Part shown: one piece after another, positions 8,256 through 18,200 of the stretch
How positions within the stretch are numbered: the stretch's first letter is position 1
Layout: each line of letters starts with the position of its first letter
Assembly (NCBI GenBank): GCA_938017655.1
Contig: CALIJO010000041.1
Location: 1 to 29,270 of the forward strand
From: an uncultured Candidatus Saccharibacteria bacterium
GTDB taxonomy: Bacteria > Patescibacteriota > Saccharimonadia > Saccharimonadales > Saccharimonadaceae
Reading direction: 5' to 3'
Length of the DNA: 29,270 bases
Program-made: the position numbers and the translations under genes
Notes under the pieces: generated by a model
What the model saw: the letters and a program-made list of their open reading frames with translations, nothing else
What the model was told of the DNA's origin: nothing
The model's database searches: none

Positions 8256-8264
8256 ATTATAACA
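8256..8264 (-). promoter_or_regulatory. Extended -10 promoter of the hydrolase gene
   Basis: TGTTATAAT on the minus strand (TATAAT at 8256-8261), ending 8 nt before the ATG at 8247. It would give a leader of only a nucleotide or two, and no Shine-Dalgarno sequence is present. Confidence 0.55.
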
Positions 8265-11231
8265 TTAAACAAGAGAAGTTTGGAAACGGAACTTATAGTC
8301 AAGAGTGTATTTAGTTCCCTTTTCTTGATTAGATTTAGAATCAATATCCTTTTTAAGGTGGGTGATTTGAGATACAAGCGTAGAACGGTAGAGGGATTCG
8401 CCAGTAACGAAAGTTTTAACTGGTTTCATAAGAATATCAGCGAGAGTTTGAGGTGGTTGATGTTCGGCAAGATATTTATAATAATCAATAACGGCAAGAC
8501 CGAACTCTGCATCAGATTTTCTGAGACCAGAATAAACAGCTAGTTGTCCAGCAAGGCTTTTGTCGGATTGTTGTTTCTTTTGGTATTTTTCGGCAACCGC
8601 AAGAATTGGATCTTGAAGATTTCCAGTGCTATCTAAATTGTCTTCACATTTAGTTTGAGTACAAATACGATTACGTTCGGTATATTTTTGGAGATAACGA
8701 ATTTTTTGATACATCGGATTACTTTCATCCATCACACAGTTTTTGCCGGTTGCCCAGTTTTTAGATTCTGAAGAAAGTGATTGATAGCCGGAATTAATCA
8801 TATTAACGAAGCTACCAATGAGTGGAATGGAACTAATAAATGAATTAGCATCAACAGGTGATTCGGCGTCTAAAATATTTTGATCAAAAACACCAAAAGG
8901 TGATTTGCGATTGTCGCAATATTTGATTTTTTTATCTAGAATAGAATCTTCTTTGACTGTTCTTTTACCGTCTTTTTCGGTAGTGTTTTCGGAGAGAATG
9001 CTTTGATATGTGGCGTCATCTTCGTCGAGATTTTTTAGACTTGGGTCGGAGGCGGTAATATGGGCGCCATACATATTACAGGCACCACCAATGCTACTGA
9101 GGCGTTCGCAAACCTTAGGATCTTGCTGTTGATCGTAGAAGTTTTTTGCATCTTTATTGGAGTCATAGACGGTGCTAACTACCTGAGTCGATGAGGCAAA
9201 AGTTTTTGTAGAAGCGATATCTGATAAAGTATTGGCACTGCTAGAGGTACTAGAAAAGAAAGTGGAAAGAGTTTTTAGAAAATTATTATTAAAATGTAAA
9301 TAACTAAATTTGGTGGCGAGATTACCAAGAAAAGTGTTTGAATTAGAGGCGTCAAATGGGCTGTGATTATAGCGATCTAACTTAGCTTCCTCGTTAGCGG
9401 CGAGGACTAATTCTTGACTATAGGCTTTAGCCATTTTCTTTGATGCAATACCTAAGCCTATGGTGGTCATAGCAATAAGGCCAGCCGATATGGCAGCCCC
9501 TTTAATAAGTTCTTCCCCGGCTGGGATACCTTTTATAACAAGTTCGGGGTTACTCATAATGGTTTTAGCTACATAAGGAATAAGCACAGATAGCCCTGAA
9601 GAAATAATGGCGGTAATACCTAAACTAATAGCAGTATTTACAGCGAATTTTTTAAGAACCGTACCTACGACAAGACTGGCGCCGCCAGTCGGAATGGCGG
9701 TAATAGCAGCAACAGCATCAGAAGCAAAGTCGATCACAGAAGCAGCGAAATTAGCTACGGTACAGCCAATATTGGCGGTGGGAGAAGTGGCGATACCCAT
9801 TTTGACTGAGTTGAAAATATTTTCAATGGCATAATGTTTGGTTTGGCTAAGCATGGCAGTGGAGCCGGCGAGAACAGCATAAGCACCTTGGGCTTGTAAT
9901 TGAGCCCCTTCGATAGGGGTTTCTTTACCAGTGTCGGTATTGATATATGTAGTTTTTTGGCTAACTGATTTTTCTTCTTGAACTGAATTCATAGGGGATT
10001 CGGGACCATTGCCAGCCCTGGTTTTGCTATATGGTTCAAGATCGCGAAAACTTCTAGATGCGCTAGTGATGATACTGTGAGCAGCTACTAATAAACTAAT
10101 AATATTAGCTACACGCATTACAGTACAAGTATTTCGTACTTTACCAGAGACAGCTGACATCTTATTGATAAAATTTTCAGCGCGAGAATTTGCGGTTTTT
10201 AGTTTGGCGGTTTCTTCTTCTACTATATCGGAGTTAGGGCCAGTACTAGGACTATCAGTATCGGTTTCAGTACTTTTAACTTCTTCGACTTCGGTTTCTA
10301 CCTTAGTTTTTTTGTTGCCATCATCATCGGTGCCTGTATTTGTCTCAGTTTTTTTATTGCCATCATCATCGGTATCTGCCTCTTTTTCACGATCCTCGGC
10401 GTAGCGTCCTTCAGCTCCAGAATCTTTAAATTGTTCAACATTCGTTTTCTTGAGAGAATCTTTATTAGCTTTATCATCCATAGTATTTTTAAACGAACGA
10501 TAAAAATTTCGACTGACATTTATGCCTTTAAAAGCTAATATGGCTGCAGGATCAAAAAAATTTGCTCCACGGCCGTGCTTGGATTTAGTAAAGTCATTTT
10601 GGAAACTAATATCGGAATTATAGGTAGATTTTAGATTTTCGGCGGTAATGATTTTGTTTCGGTATTTAAGAATATATTCTTCACCATTATCTTCTACGAT
10701 AATATTGTTTTTAGCGAGACGCTGCTTGAAGTAGTCTGGGAATTTGCCATGTTTTTTCTGCATGTATTCCTTAGTCATTTGGAGAGAAGTGGCGGAATAA
10801 GTTCCGAACATAGTATCAGTAGCGCGAGTGATAAGAGTTTCGATGTGGTTTGCGATATTAGATATGCCAAAAATTAGACCAAAAAGTCCACCAAAAAGGA
10901 CGACGATGAGACCGATGAGAGGGGAGTATTTTTTGAGTTTTTTGACTTTTTCTTTGCCGGAAAGTTGGTTTTGATTTTGGAAATTACCGGAGCCAGTATA
11001 GAAAGATTTTCGTTCAAGATCACGAAGATTGGCTAAGGAATTAGTTTCGGAATTAGCGACGGCGCTGGAATTTTCGAGAGACTTTAGGGCATTTTGACTG
11101 GAGCCAGCGGAGCTGGAACCGGAACCTGATTGCGCGATTTGGTTTCTAAAAACAGCAGAATCATTATCCGAATTTTTCGACGATGAAAAATCGGGCTTAA
11201 TGTTATCTTCGCCGTAATAGACCTTTGACAT
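8265..11231 (-). CDS. Large membrane protein of the secretion-like block, unknown function
   Basis: 988 residues; not recognised as a known family. The first 100 residues are Ser/Asn-rich and charged, then one clear membrane helix (about 103-126). A central acidic stretch contains two copies of TDDDGNKKT (encoded by the 42-bp-period repeat at 10305-10378). A second hydrophobic zone in the middle contains several Gly/Ala-rich helices (for example SVIDFASDAVAAITAIPTGG and AAISAGLIAMTTIGLGIASK). The C-terminal third is hydrophilic with about eight Cys, suggesting an exported, disulfide-bearing domain. It lies between VirB4 and the wall hydrolase, so it is probably a structural part of the machine, such as a surface or channel component. 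The start is set by TATAAT 6 nt upstream. Reality of the gene is sure; role is a guess. Confidence 0.85.
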   Translation of the reverse strand: MSKVYYGEDNIKPDFSSSKNSDNDSAVFRNQIAQSGSGSSSAGSSQNALKSLENSSAVANSETNSLANLRDLERKSFYTGSGNFQNQNQLSGKEKVKKLKKYSPLIGLIVVLFGGLFGLIFGISNIANHIETLITRATDTMFGTYSATSLQMTKEYMQKKHGKFPDYFKQRLAKNNIIVEDNGEEYILKYRNKIITAENLKSTYNSDISFQNDFTKSKHGRGANFFDPAAILAFKGINVSRNFYRSFKNTMDDKANKDSLKKTNVEQFKDSGAEGRYAEDREKEADTDDDGNKKTETNTGTDDDGNKKTKVETEVEEVKSTETDTDSPSTGPNSDIVEEETAKLKTANSRAENFINKMSAVSGKVRNTCTVMRVANIISLLVAAHSIITSASRSFRDLEPYSKTRAGNGPESPMNSVQEEKSVSQKTTYINTDTGKETPIEGAQLQAQGAYAVLAGSTAMLSQTKHYAIENIFNSVKMGIATSPTANIGCTVANFAASVIDFASDAVAAITAIPTGGASLVVGTVLKKFAVNTAISLGITAIISSGLSVLIPYVAKTIMSNPELVIKGIPAGEELIKGAAISAGLIAMTTIGLGIASKKMAKAYSQELVLAANEEAKLDRYNHSPFDASNSNTFLGNLATKFSYLHFNNNFLKTLSTFFSSTSSSANTLSDIASTKTFASSTQVVSTVYDSNKDAKNFYDQQQDPKVCERLSSIGGACNMYGAHITASDPSLKNLDEDDATYQSILSENTTEKDGKRTVKEDSILDKKIKYCDNRKSPFGVFDQNILDAESPVDANSFISSIPLIGSFVNMINSGYQSLSSESKNWATGKNCVMDESNPMYQKIRYLQKYTERNRICTQTKCEDNLDSTGNLQDPILAVAEKYQKKQQSDKSLAGQLAVYSGLRKSDAEFGLAVIDYYKYLAEHQPPQTLADILMKPVKTFVTGESLYRSTLVSQITHLKKDIDSKSNQEKGTKYTLDYKFRFQTSLV
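10305..10378. repeat. Two-copy tandem repeat inside the 988-residue gene (period 42 bp)
   Basis: Two 32-bp units, 10305-10336 and 10347-10378, differ at three positions. Each encodes an acidic segment DDDGNKKTET on the minus strand. The DxDDDGN spacing recalls calcium-binding loops, but two short copies are weak evidence for that. Confidence 0.8.
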
Positions 11232-11237
11232 AAGAAT

Positions 11238-11243
11238 ATTATA
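11238..11243 (-). promoter_or_regulatory. -10 promoter of the 988-residue membrane protein gene
   Basis: TATAAT on the minus strand at 11238-11243, ending 6 nt before the ATG at 11231. This spacing implies a leaderless message. There is no TG extension and no clear -35. Confidence 0.5.
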
Positions 11244-11273
11244 GGAGATTTTGCGAAAAAAATCGAGTGATAA

Positions 11274-13097
11274 TTAGTTAGTTTTATCGTAGCGGGTAGG
11301 GTTGGTGGAAATCAGACTGGTTTCGGTATCAGAAGCGACAACTTGGATATGAACGTGGTTTTGGCCAGCGAAGAAGAGACCGTGTCCGATTGGGAAGCTG
11401 GAGAGACGCTTGCGTTCTTCTTCAGTGAGCTTAAAGACATCGGATAAGACATCGACGGCAGCAGCGGATTGTTTTAAGAGGAGCTGCATAGAAGAGTTCA
11501 TGACAATGGCACGACCCATTTTGTTACTCATAAAGTCTTCGACGTCCTGAGTGATAGTAGTGAGACCGAGGTAATATTTACGAGCACGCTTAGCAAGGGA
11601 GAAAAGGAAGTTGGCGGAGTCGTCATATTTCATAAGTTGCCAAGCCTCATCGACGATGAGAATGCGGCGCTTTTGTTTGGCGCGGACGATGTTCCAGATA
11701 TGGTTGAGCACGATATACATAGCAACTGGACGGAGTTCGTCTTCGAGGTCACGAATATTAAAGACGACCATTTGGTTATTAATATCAATATTGGATTGCT
11801 GAGAAAAAATACCTGCAAAAGTACCGGTGGCATACTTGCGAAGACGTTGGGCGAGTTGCGGACCAGAGCCTCCCATGTGAGCGAGAGTATCATAGAGATT
11901 GATAATGGTAGGTGGAGTGGATTGATGAGTGAGCGGATCGGAAGTAATACCGGCACGAGCGTAAGTATCGATAAGGGCTTGATCGAGATCGGCCTCTTCG
12001 TTGGCAGAAAGTGAAGAAATTGGCTGACCATTCGGGCCGATTTGGGTACCGCCGAGCATGAGACGAAAAAGACCGTGCAAAGTAACGAGGTTTGCACGCA
12101 AAGCATCGGAAGCATCTTCGGAATCGATAACTTTTGGTAGGTCGAAAGGATTGATACGCACGTCGGAATTAAGCGAGAGACGAACATAAGAACCGCCGAC
12201 GGCGTCACTAAGTTTTTGATACTCGTTTTCTGGGTCGATAATAACAATTTCGGTACCCATCATCATGGAGCGAATAGCTTCGAGCTTCACGGCAAAGGAT
12301 TTACCAGCACCAGATTTAGCGAAGACCACGAGGTTGGCATTTTCTAGAGTAAAGCGATCGAAAATTACGAGACCTTGGTTATGCATATTAACGCCATAAA
12401 GAATACCACGTTCCTGAGTGAGATCGGCGGAAGTGAATGGGAAGGAAGTCGAGATGGCGCTGGTGTTCATATTGCGGCGAATTTGGAGTTGGTCAGTGGC
12501 CATCGGCATAGTGGTATTCATTCCCTGCTCTTGTTGAGAAGTGGCAACCTTGGAAAAAATCATTAATTGACCAAACATGGTTTCAATTTTATGTTGGACG
12601 TAATTTAATTCATCGAGTGAATCAGCCCAAAGAGTAACGTAAAGACCGAAACGGAAGAATTTTTCGTAACCAAGTTGTAATTGATCACGAAGTTCTTCGG
12701 CATCCTGAATGGCAGCGTCAGTTTCTGGGTTACGAATGCGGCCCTTTTCGGCATTAAGCGAAATATCGGCTTCGAGCTGGGTGACTTTTTTACGCAAGTT
12801 TTTCATCACCACTGCAGTATCGACTGGATAAATATAAATAGAAATATCGAGCACTTCATCGATGTTAATGAGAGGACTGAGCCAGCCGGTACTGAGAGTA
12901 CGAGGGTAGCCATAAACATAAATAGTGCGGCCATATTTGGTGCCAAGACGGAAATGATCGGATTGAATTTCAATAGAAGATGGAGAAATTAAGTCGCGAA
13001 GGGTGGTAATACCCTGCTCAAACGCGCGTTGAATTTCTGCTTCTTCCATCGATTGTTTTTGGGCGGCGATTTCGGCAGCGGTAAGTTTTTTAGCCAT
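11274..13097 (-). CDS. virB4: VirB4/TraE-like type IV secretion ATPase
   Basis: 607 residues, a cytoplasmic ATPase thought to power substrate or pilin handling at the inner-membrane face. Walker A AKSGAGKS is at 260-267, followed by the VirB4-typical EIVIIDPENEYQKL and INPFDLP; Walker B ILIVDE is at 479-484 within RRILIVDEAWQLMK, followed by the Gln-bearing TTITQDVEDF. The N-terminal 230 residues contain a shortened VirB4 N-domain. The ATG at 13097 has GAGGAAA upstream. The gene upstream (13134-14228) also resembles a VirB4/TraC N-domain, so the ATPase function appears spread over two proteins. It belongs to the block running 18398 to 6125. No VirD4-type ATPase is present in the window. Confidence 0.93.
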   Translation of the reverse strand: MAKKLTAAEIAAQKQSMEEAEIQRAFEQGITTLRDLISPSSIEIQSDHFRLGTKYGRTIYVYGYPRTLSTGWLSPLINIDEVLDISIYIYPVDTAVVMKNLRKKVTQLEADISLNAEKGRIRNPETDAAIQDAEELRDQLQLGYEKFFRFGLYVTLWADSLDELNYVQHKIETMFGQLMIFSKVATSQQEQGMNTTMPMATDQLQIRRNMNTSAISTSFPFTSADLTQERGILYGVNMHNQGLVIFDRFTLENANLVVFAKSGAGKSFAVKLEAIRSMMMGTEIVIIDPENEYQKLSDAVGGSYVRLSLNSDVRINPFDLPKVIDSEDASDALRANLVTLHGLFRLMLGGTQIGPNGQPISSLSANEEADLDQALIDTYARAGITSDPLTHQSTPPTIINLYDTLAHMGGSGPQLAQRLRKYATGTFAGIFSQQSNIDINNQMVVFNIRDLEDELRPVAMYIVLNHIWNIVRAKQKRRILIVDEAWQLMKYDDSANFLFSLAKRARKYYLGLTTITQDVEDFMSNKMGRAIVMNSSMQLLLKQSAAAVDVLSDVFKLTEEERKRLSSFPIGHGLFFAGQNHVHIQVVASDTETSLISTNPTRYDKTN

Positions 13098-13133
13098 GTG
13101 TTTCCTCTATTATGTTTATAAAATTATTTAAAG

Positions 13134-14228
13134 TTATTTTGCTTGATTCCCTGGGTAGTTGGTAGGGGTGGGATTTATCGGAGCTTGATTGACTGGGGCT
13201 TGGGCCGGGTTCTGGGATAATGCGTGACCTGGAGCTTGCATTGGATTTTGCATTGGAGCTGGATTTTGAGTTTGACCTGGAGCTTGGATTGGCGCTGGGT
13301 TCTGGATTTGACCTGGAGCTTGGATTGGCGTTTGATTCATTGCAGGATTAAATTGCCTTGGCGCTTCTGGGTTTGGCCTTGGATTTTGGTCATACGGACT
13401 AGGAGTTTTTTTGGTATAAATAGTACCAAGTTTATTAAAATCAATAAACGGTTCACGGACAGCGGTGTCTGGGTTATTAAAATTATAGAAGAGCTCAGAA
13501 AGTTCTTTGGTATTAAGGCGAACGGTGTTGACACCAATACTGAAGAGACCACTGATAATAGTTTCGACACGTTTATCAATTTCGGCGGTAGCCTTGTCAT
13601 AGGTATTGCGATCGATTTTAGTGATTAGATTAGCGTTTTTACTACCGAAGAAACTACTGAAGATATTTTTAGTTTGAGTACTGGCTTTTTCAAGATCATT
13701 ATTAATAAAATATGGCACCACGATAAAGAAAGACTTATCCATAATGTTGGCTTCTTGAGAAAGTAAGTCGATGAAGTTAATATAATCGTCCATTAAAACG
13801 CCAAGTAACATATTGTCATTATTTTTACGAATTTCAGTAAGTTTTTCGATATATGGTGCAATATCGATACGCTGGGAACGAATAAGAATCTGTGTGGTGA
13901 AATTGAGAGAGTTAATAAAACCTTTATAAGCATACTCGACACCTTCACGTTCTTGTTCGGACATGAGGTCGAAGTTGATAGATTTACAAGCAATGACAGC
14001 ACGGAGAGAGCCATCTTTCATAATAATTAAACCATCACGGAGTTCGGAAAAGAGTAGCGTAGATTGAGTGGAGGAAGGGTCGACAATTTGTCGTGGAACA
14101 GCGGCATCAGCTTGAGGCGACTGTGGAATGAACTGACTCATCATTTGAGGATTCCCGGCTGATGGGTAGCCTGGACCTGGATTCATTTGGGGATTGGTTT
14201 GGTTTTGGTTAAAATTATTTTGATTCAT
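13134..14228 (-). CDS. VirB4/TraC N-terminal-domain-like protein with Pro/Gln/Asn-rich ends
   Basis: 364 residues. The first 40 are Asn/Pro/Gln-rich. The core (about 45-260) contains LRDGLIIMKDGSLRAVIACKS and SINFDLMSEQEREG, a pattern seen at the beginning of TraC/TrsE/VirB4 proteins, but there is no Walker motif. From about 285 the tail is low complexity with repeats such as QAPGQ and QNPAP, encoded by DNA repeats at 13226-13330. It starts 8 nt after the PrgI gene (AAAGG before ATG 14228) and precedes VirB4, so it is probably made in equal amounts with both. I infer a partner or detached N-domain of the VirB4 ATPase; a scaffold role is an alternative. Confidence 0.75.
   Translation of the reverse strand: MNQNNFNQNQTNPQMNPGPGYPSAGNPQMMSQFIPQSPQADAAVPRQIVDPSSTQSTLLFSELRDGLIIMKDGSLRAVIACKSINFDLMSEQEREGVEYAYKGFINSLNFTTQILIRSQRIDIAPYIEKLTEIRKNNDNMLLGVLMDDYINFIDLLSQEANIMDKSFFIVVPYFINNDLEKASTQTKNIFSSFFGSKNANLITKIDRNTYDKATAEIDKRVETIISGLFSIGVNTVRLNTKELSELFYNFNNPDTAVREPFIDFNKLGTIYTKKTPSPYDQNPRPNPEAPRQFNPAMNQTPIQAPGQIQNPAPIQAPGQTQNPAPMQNPMQAPGHALSQNPAQAPVNQAPINPTPTNYPGNQAK
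13226..13330. repeat. Short repeats encoding a Pro/Gln-rich tail
   Basis: A 24-bp unit is identical at 13271-13294 and 13307-13330 (period 36 bp), with a degenerate copy starting near 13226. On the minus strand the units encode repeats of the type PIQAPGQ. Such repeats can change copy number by slippage. Confidence 0.75.
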
Positions 14229-14236
14229 AGGCGCCT

Positions 14237-15253
14237 TTAATTTTGAATAAATGGATTTTGATTAATATTAGGGTTATTAGTTGGTGGCTGAGTAAAATTC
14301 GGAGTGTAAGGAGTTTGCGTGATGAAAGTTTGAGGTGCTGCATTTGGCGTGAGATTTTCGCGATAACGATTAGCTTCCTTACTAATGGTATTGATTGAAA
14401 AATTTTGGTTATTGGCGAGGTTTTGGTAATTGGAATTTAGAATCGATTGATTGCGACTGGCGAGAGTGTTGGCGTTTTGGACGGTTTGATTTTGAATAAA
14501 CGGATTTGTTGTAGGTTGATTCGGGGTGGTTTGATTTTGGGTGAATGGATTAGATGTGGTTTGATTTGGCGTAACCTGATTTGGCGTAGTCTGATTTTGG
14601 TTGAATGGATTAGAGCCGAGGGTGGCTTGATGGGAAGAAATCGTGGCGGGACCCATGGCTTTTTCGGTGTTATTAATAGCAGCTTTCATTTGATTAATAA
14701 TTTCGGCATGACGAGCGACTTTTTCTTTTTGCATAAGATTAATCAGATTTTGATTTTGACTATCATCCATAAAGTCATTGACGTCGGTGGCGTCAGCAAT
14801 GAAATTTTCAGTGAAATTAGTATTATGATTACCGCGAATGGCATAGCCTTCGGAATCAATAAGATTGGAAAGAAAACTCAGACGATGGCTGGCTTCTTCT
14901 TCGCTAAGATCACGCGTGCGAGATTTTTCGACAATCTTTGGAGCAGTGATTTGGATGGTGGTCTCACCTTGGCCTGGACGCCAGAAGCGTTTATTAGGTT
15001 TCATGTAAAAACTAACGATGGCAGCAAGATAGGTTTCCATTGGTTGATCTTTTTTTAGAGGTAAAGCTAATACAAGAAAGAAAAAGATAACTGGAGCTGG
15101 TAGAAGCGCAAGTAAAGGGAAAATTTGAAAGAGAGCAGCAGCTAAGGCACCAGCAATCGCGGCAATTAAAAGATAAACGAATTGACGAAAAGTGAAGGGG
15201 CCAAGGAGTCTATCCTCTGCCTCAACATCTTGTGGGACCTTATATGTAGCCAT
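14237..15253 (-). CDS. PrgI-family (VirB3-like) membrane protein with Asn/Gln/Thr-rich tail
   Basis: 338 residues. The N-terminus reads MATYKVPQDVEAEDRLLGPFTFRQ, then two membrane helices (about 25-65), then YLAAIVSFYMKPNKRFWRPG, which is the PrgI-family pattern of Gram-positive conjugation systems, thought to correspond to VirB3, an inner-membrane partner of VirB4. The family is usually about 100-130 residues; here a 200-residue cytoplasmic extension follows. It contains about five copies of NPFxQNQTTPNQ-like repeats and an Asn-rich end. The order PrgI then VirB4-like proteins is the classic one. The start is supported by TGCTAAAAT ending 6 nt upstream. Confidence 0.9.
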   Translation of the reverse strand: MATYKVPQDVEAEDRLLGPFTFRQFVYLLIAAIAGALAAALFQIFPLLALLPAPVIFFFLVLALPLKKDQPMETYLAAIVSFYMKPNKRFWRPGQGETTIQITAPKIVEKSRTRDLSEEEASHRLSFLSNLIDSEGYAIRGNHNTNFTENFIADATDVNDFMDDSQNQNLINLMQKEKVARHAEIINQMKAAINNTEKAMGPATISSHQATLGSNPFNQNQTTPNQVTPNQTTSNPFTQNQTTPNQPTTNPFIQNQTVQNANTLASRNQSILNSNYQNLANNQNFSINTISKEANRYRENLTPNAAPQTFITQTPYTPNFTQPPTNNPNINQNPFIQN

Positions 15254-15259
15254 AATACT

Positions 15260-15268
15260 ATTTTAGCA
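15260..15268 (-). promoter_or_regulatory. Extended -10 promoter of the PrgI-like gene
   Basis: TGCTAAAAT on the minus strand (TAAAAT at 15260-15265), ending 6 nt before the ATG at 15253. It implies a leaderless message inside the larger block. Confidence 0.5.
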
Positions 15269-15293
15269 TAAAAGGCTAGAGTTAATTTGAGGA

Positions 15294-18200
15294 TTACTTT
15301 GAAGATTTTTTGTGATTATATTTCTTAGCGTCTTGTTCGAGACGGCCTTCTTCCCTATTTTTCATAGTCTTAATTTTTTCGGCTAAATTACCATGTTCAT
15401 CGGAGAAAACGAGTGCACGGACATTATTATCCATTTGAGCAATGGCACCACTCTTCTGGCTGGAGAGAATAACATTACGAGCATCAGAACTTTCAATTTG
15501 CTTGATGAAGATTTCTTTGGCGGCGTCTTTAGCTTCGGCGAGTTTTTCTTCGTAGTATTTTTGCTTCTCGATAGGATTGGTAGGGATTTCAGACTCATCG
15601 GCGGTGAGATCCTTGAAGGATTTAGCAGTGAAGAGCTGCATAATACCATTAAAGACATCAGACTTCATGGAAATAATATTGGCAGCCTTCTGCTTAGAAA
15701 GGAAGGTGATGGCTTTCTTCAGACCAGTTTCGAGAATACTACTCTTCTTAGGATCTTGAGTGAGTTCGAAAACCTTATCGTCGCGAGTATCGGCATTATT
15801 CCAGTCGGCAGCATCAAGGCCGGTAATCATATTAATGAGAGAGTACATCTGATCACCACCAGATTGGAAGTTAAGAGCGGCACTGGAAACATTGGAAAGT
15901 GTGGCATCGAAGAGGTCGACACCGTATTTTTGAGATACATTATTAATCTCACCAAAGACGGTACGTTCGGCTTTAATGAGAGAAGTACCTTTGAGAGCTT
16001 GAATAAGATTAAATTTAGTAGTCTTTTCCTCACCATTGAGGTCTTTAAGTTTACCAGTAGCAAACTGCTCGAAGGTAATGCGATTATCTTGACGTTTACC
16101 AGTACTCCAGGCAGCGGTTTCAATATTACCGAACTTACCGAAGCGACCAAGGACTGGGTCGGCATCCTTGAAGGCCATTAATTCCTTGAAGAGAACGTTG
16201 GCATTTTCAGTACCAGCGATAATTTTGCCATTATCTGAAAGATCTATGATACCTTCCAGAACCTTATCGTAATCGCCACGGGCAGCCATGACACGCATGG
16301 TGGCAATCACGCGTTCGAAGTCGGCGTCATTAATAGCTTTCTTGAAATCATTATTAAGTACGCCAGAATGAATACGACTGTAATAGGTAGTGCGGCGGTT
16401 GAGACTGGCCTGGTATTCCCTGTCATAATCGACGGAAATATCACCCAGTACACTATCGATAGCATCAATGACATGCTTAGGATTTTTGATATTGAGAGCT
16501 GGATCATAATCCCAGGCACTAGTACCAGCGGCGCGTACAATATATTTTTGAAATTCTTTATCGTTTTTAGCAATTTCAGCTTCGGTAAGATTGAAACGTT
16601 TAGCACTGTTTTCAGAATGAGAGTCAATATACTTCTCGTTAATTTCTTTCATCTTATTGAGATAGAATTTATCAGAAGCAACATCATTGTTATGGATTTC
16701 GTGATCGACAGTCTTTTGCTCGAGGAAATTTTCGGTTTGACGTTTGGCAAGATTTTTTAATTCCCTGTTTTGGTAATCATATTTATCAATGTAATCACCC
16801 ATGTTGCTCATGAGATTTTCAACACGCTTACCAGCATTTTCGGTACGGTATTTAAGTTCACGATGGCGATACTCGTCCAACATTTCAGAGTTTTTCTTGA
16901 TTGGGTCAGCTTTGGAATAAATTGGTTTACCGTTTTTATGATAACCAATAATTGGCGTGTTATTTTGGCGGGCCAAAATTTGTTCATCAATAAGGAGTCC
17001 CTGATCCTCTTCGGCGCGTTTTTTCCTGTGTTCGCGGAAGGCTTGGTTTTGCATATAAATACGGCTAATAGCCATGTCTGGGCGGAGGGGGCCACCTTTA
17101 CCTTCGAGGGCACGTTTTTGGTAATTAGCGCGAGCAAGTTCGGCGGCGGTAGAAAATTCTTTAGAAACAGTTTTGTTAAGCTTACCGCTGACGCCACTAA
17201 GGGCTTGATTAACATCACCAAGGACAGATTTGGACATACTGAGCATTTTAACGGCGAACATGATTGGTAGGACCTGGACGGCGATACCAATAATCACGCC
17301 AAAAGGAGTTTCGGAGCTGAAAATGAAGAGATAGCCAAGAACCTTGGAAACACCAAAAAGGAAGCTAAAAGCTGGGAAGAAGACCAACATTTGAGCAAAA
17401 ATAGATTTCCATTTTAGATAATATTTGTGAGTATTTGGCAGAACGTAGAGGGCGAAAATAATCGGTGAAGTGATAGTAAGTAGGATTACCACGGCTTGGC
17501 GAAGTGAGATAGTAATCAGACCGACAACTACGGCGATAAAACCGGCAAAAACGATTGGAATGAGTGTGAAGAGGATGCTAAGTAAACCACCGGAAGCGGC
17601 AACCGCAGTGGCGATGCCGACACCGCCGAGAATGGTAAGTGAAGTACCACCGGCGATAGCAAGGAAAATATCATAGATATTGAGTGGTTCATCGAGCTTG
17701 GCTTCCGGATGTTGATTTTGGATGGCGGTAGTAGCAATTCCTTCGAGGAAGGATTTGAGGGCGTTACCGATAATATTACTAATATCGACGAGAACCTGAC
17801 AAATCAGGTAGCTGAAGTTAACTAAAATAGCGGCAATGATGAGCTTTGGTAACATTTTCTTAATGTTGTAATTAGAAAAGCCAAGGCCAGTAACCTGAGA
17901 GTAGACGATGAGCAGCAAGAAAATGATAAAGAGTATATTAGCAACATTGCGAATGTAAGACCAAATGATGTAGATAGGAGATTTGTTATCCGAAGTAATT
18001 GGCTTGATAACTAAAAAGGTCTCGATGGTGGAATAAAGTGCATCGATCCCTTTGGCGAGAAGACCGGTGGTAGGACAAACAATAAAGGAGAGAATGCCAA
18101 TTTGTTCGGAACAGCTGAGTTCGTTTTGATTCTCAGAATTAGCATTTTCGGGGCTAGTAGTTTCGGTAGTAGTAGTTCCTGAGTTTTGATTTTGAGTTTT

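Noticed and set aside
11630..12247. 205-codon minus-strand frame within virB4
   Set aside because: It is a shadow frame; the virB4 frame has all the ATPase motifs over the same bases.
14447..15058. 203-codon plus-strand frame opposite the PrgI-like gene
   Set aside because: Its repetitive sequence is just the complement of the Asn/Gln-rich repeat coding region.
15393..16181. 262-codon plus-strand frame opposite the VirB6-like gene
   Set aside because: Antisense shadow with no motifs, signal or ribosome binding site; several similar shadows occur opposite this gene.
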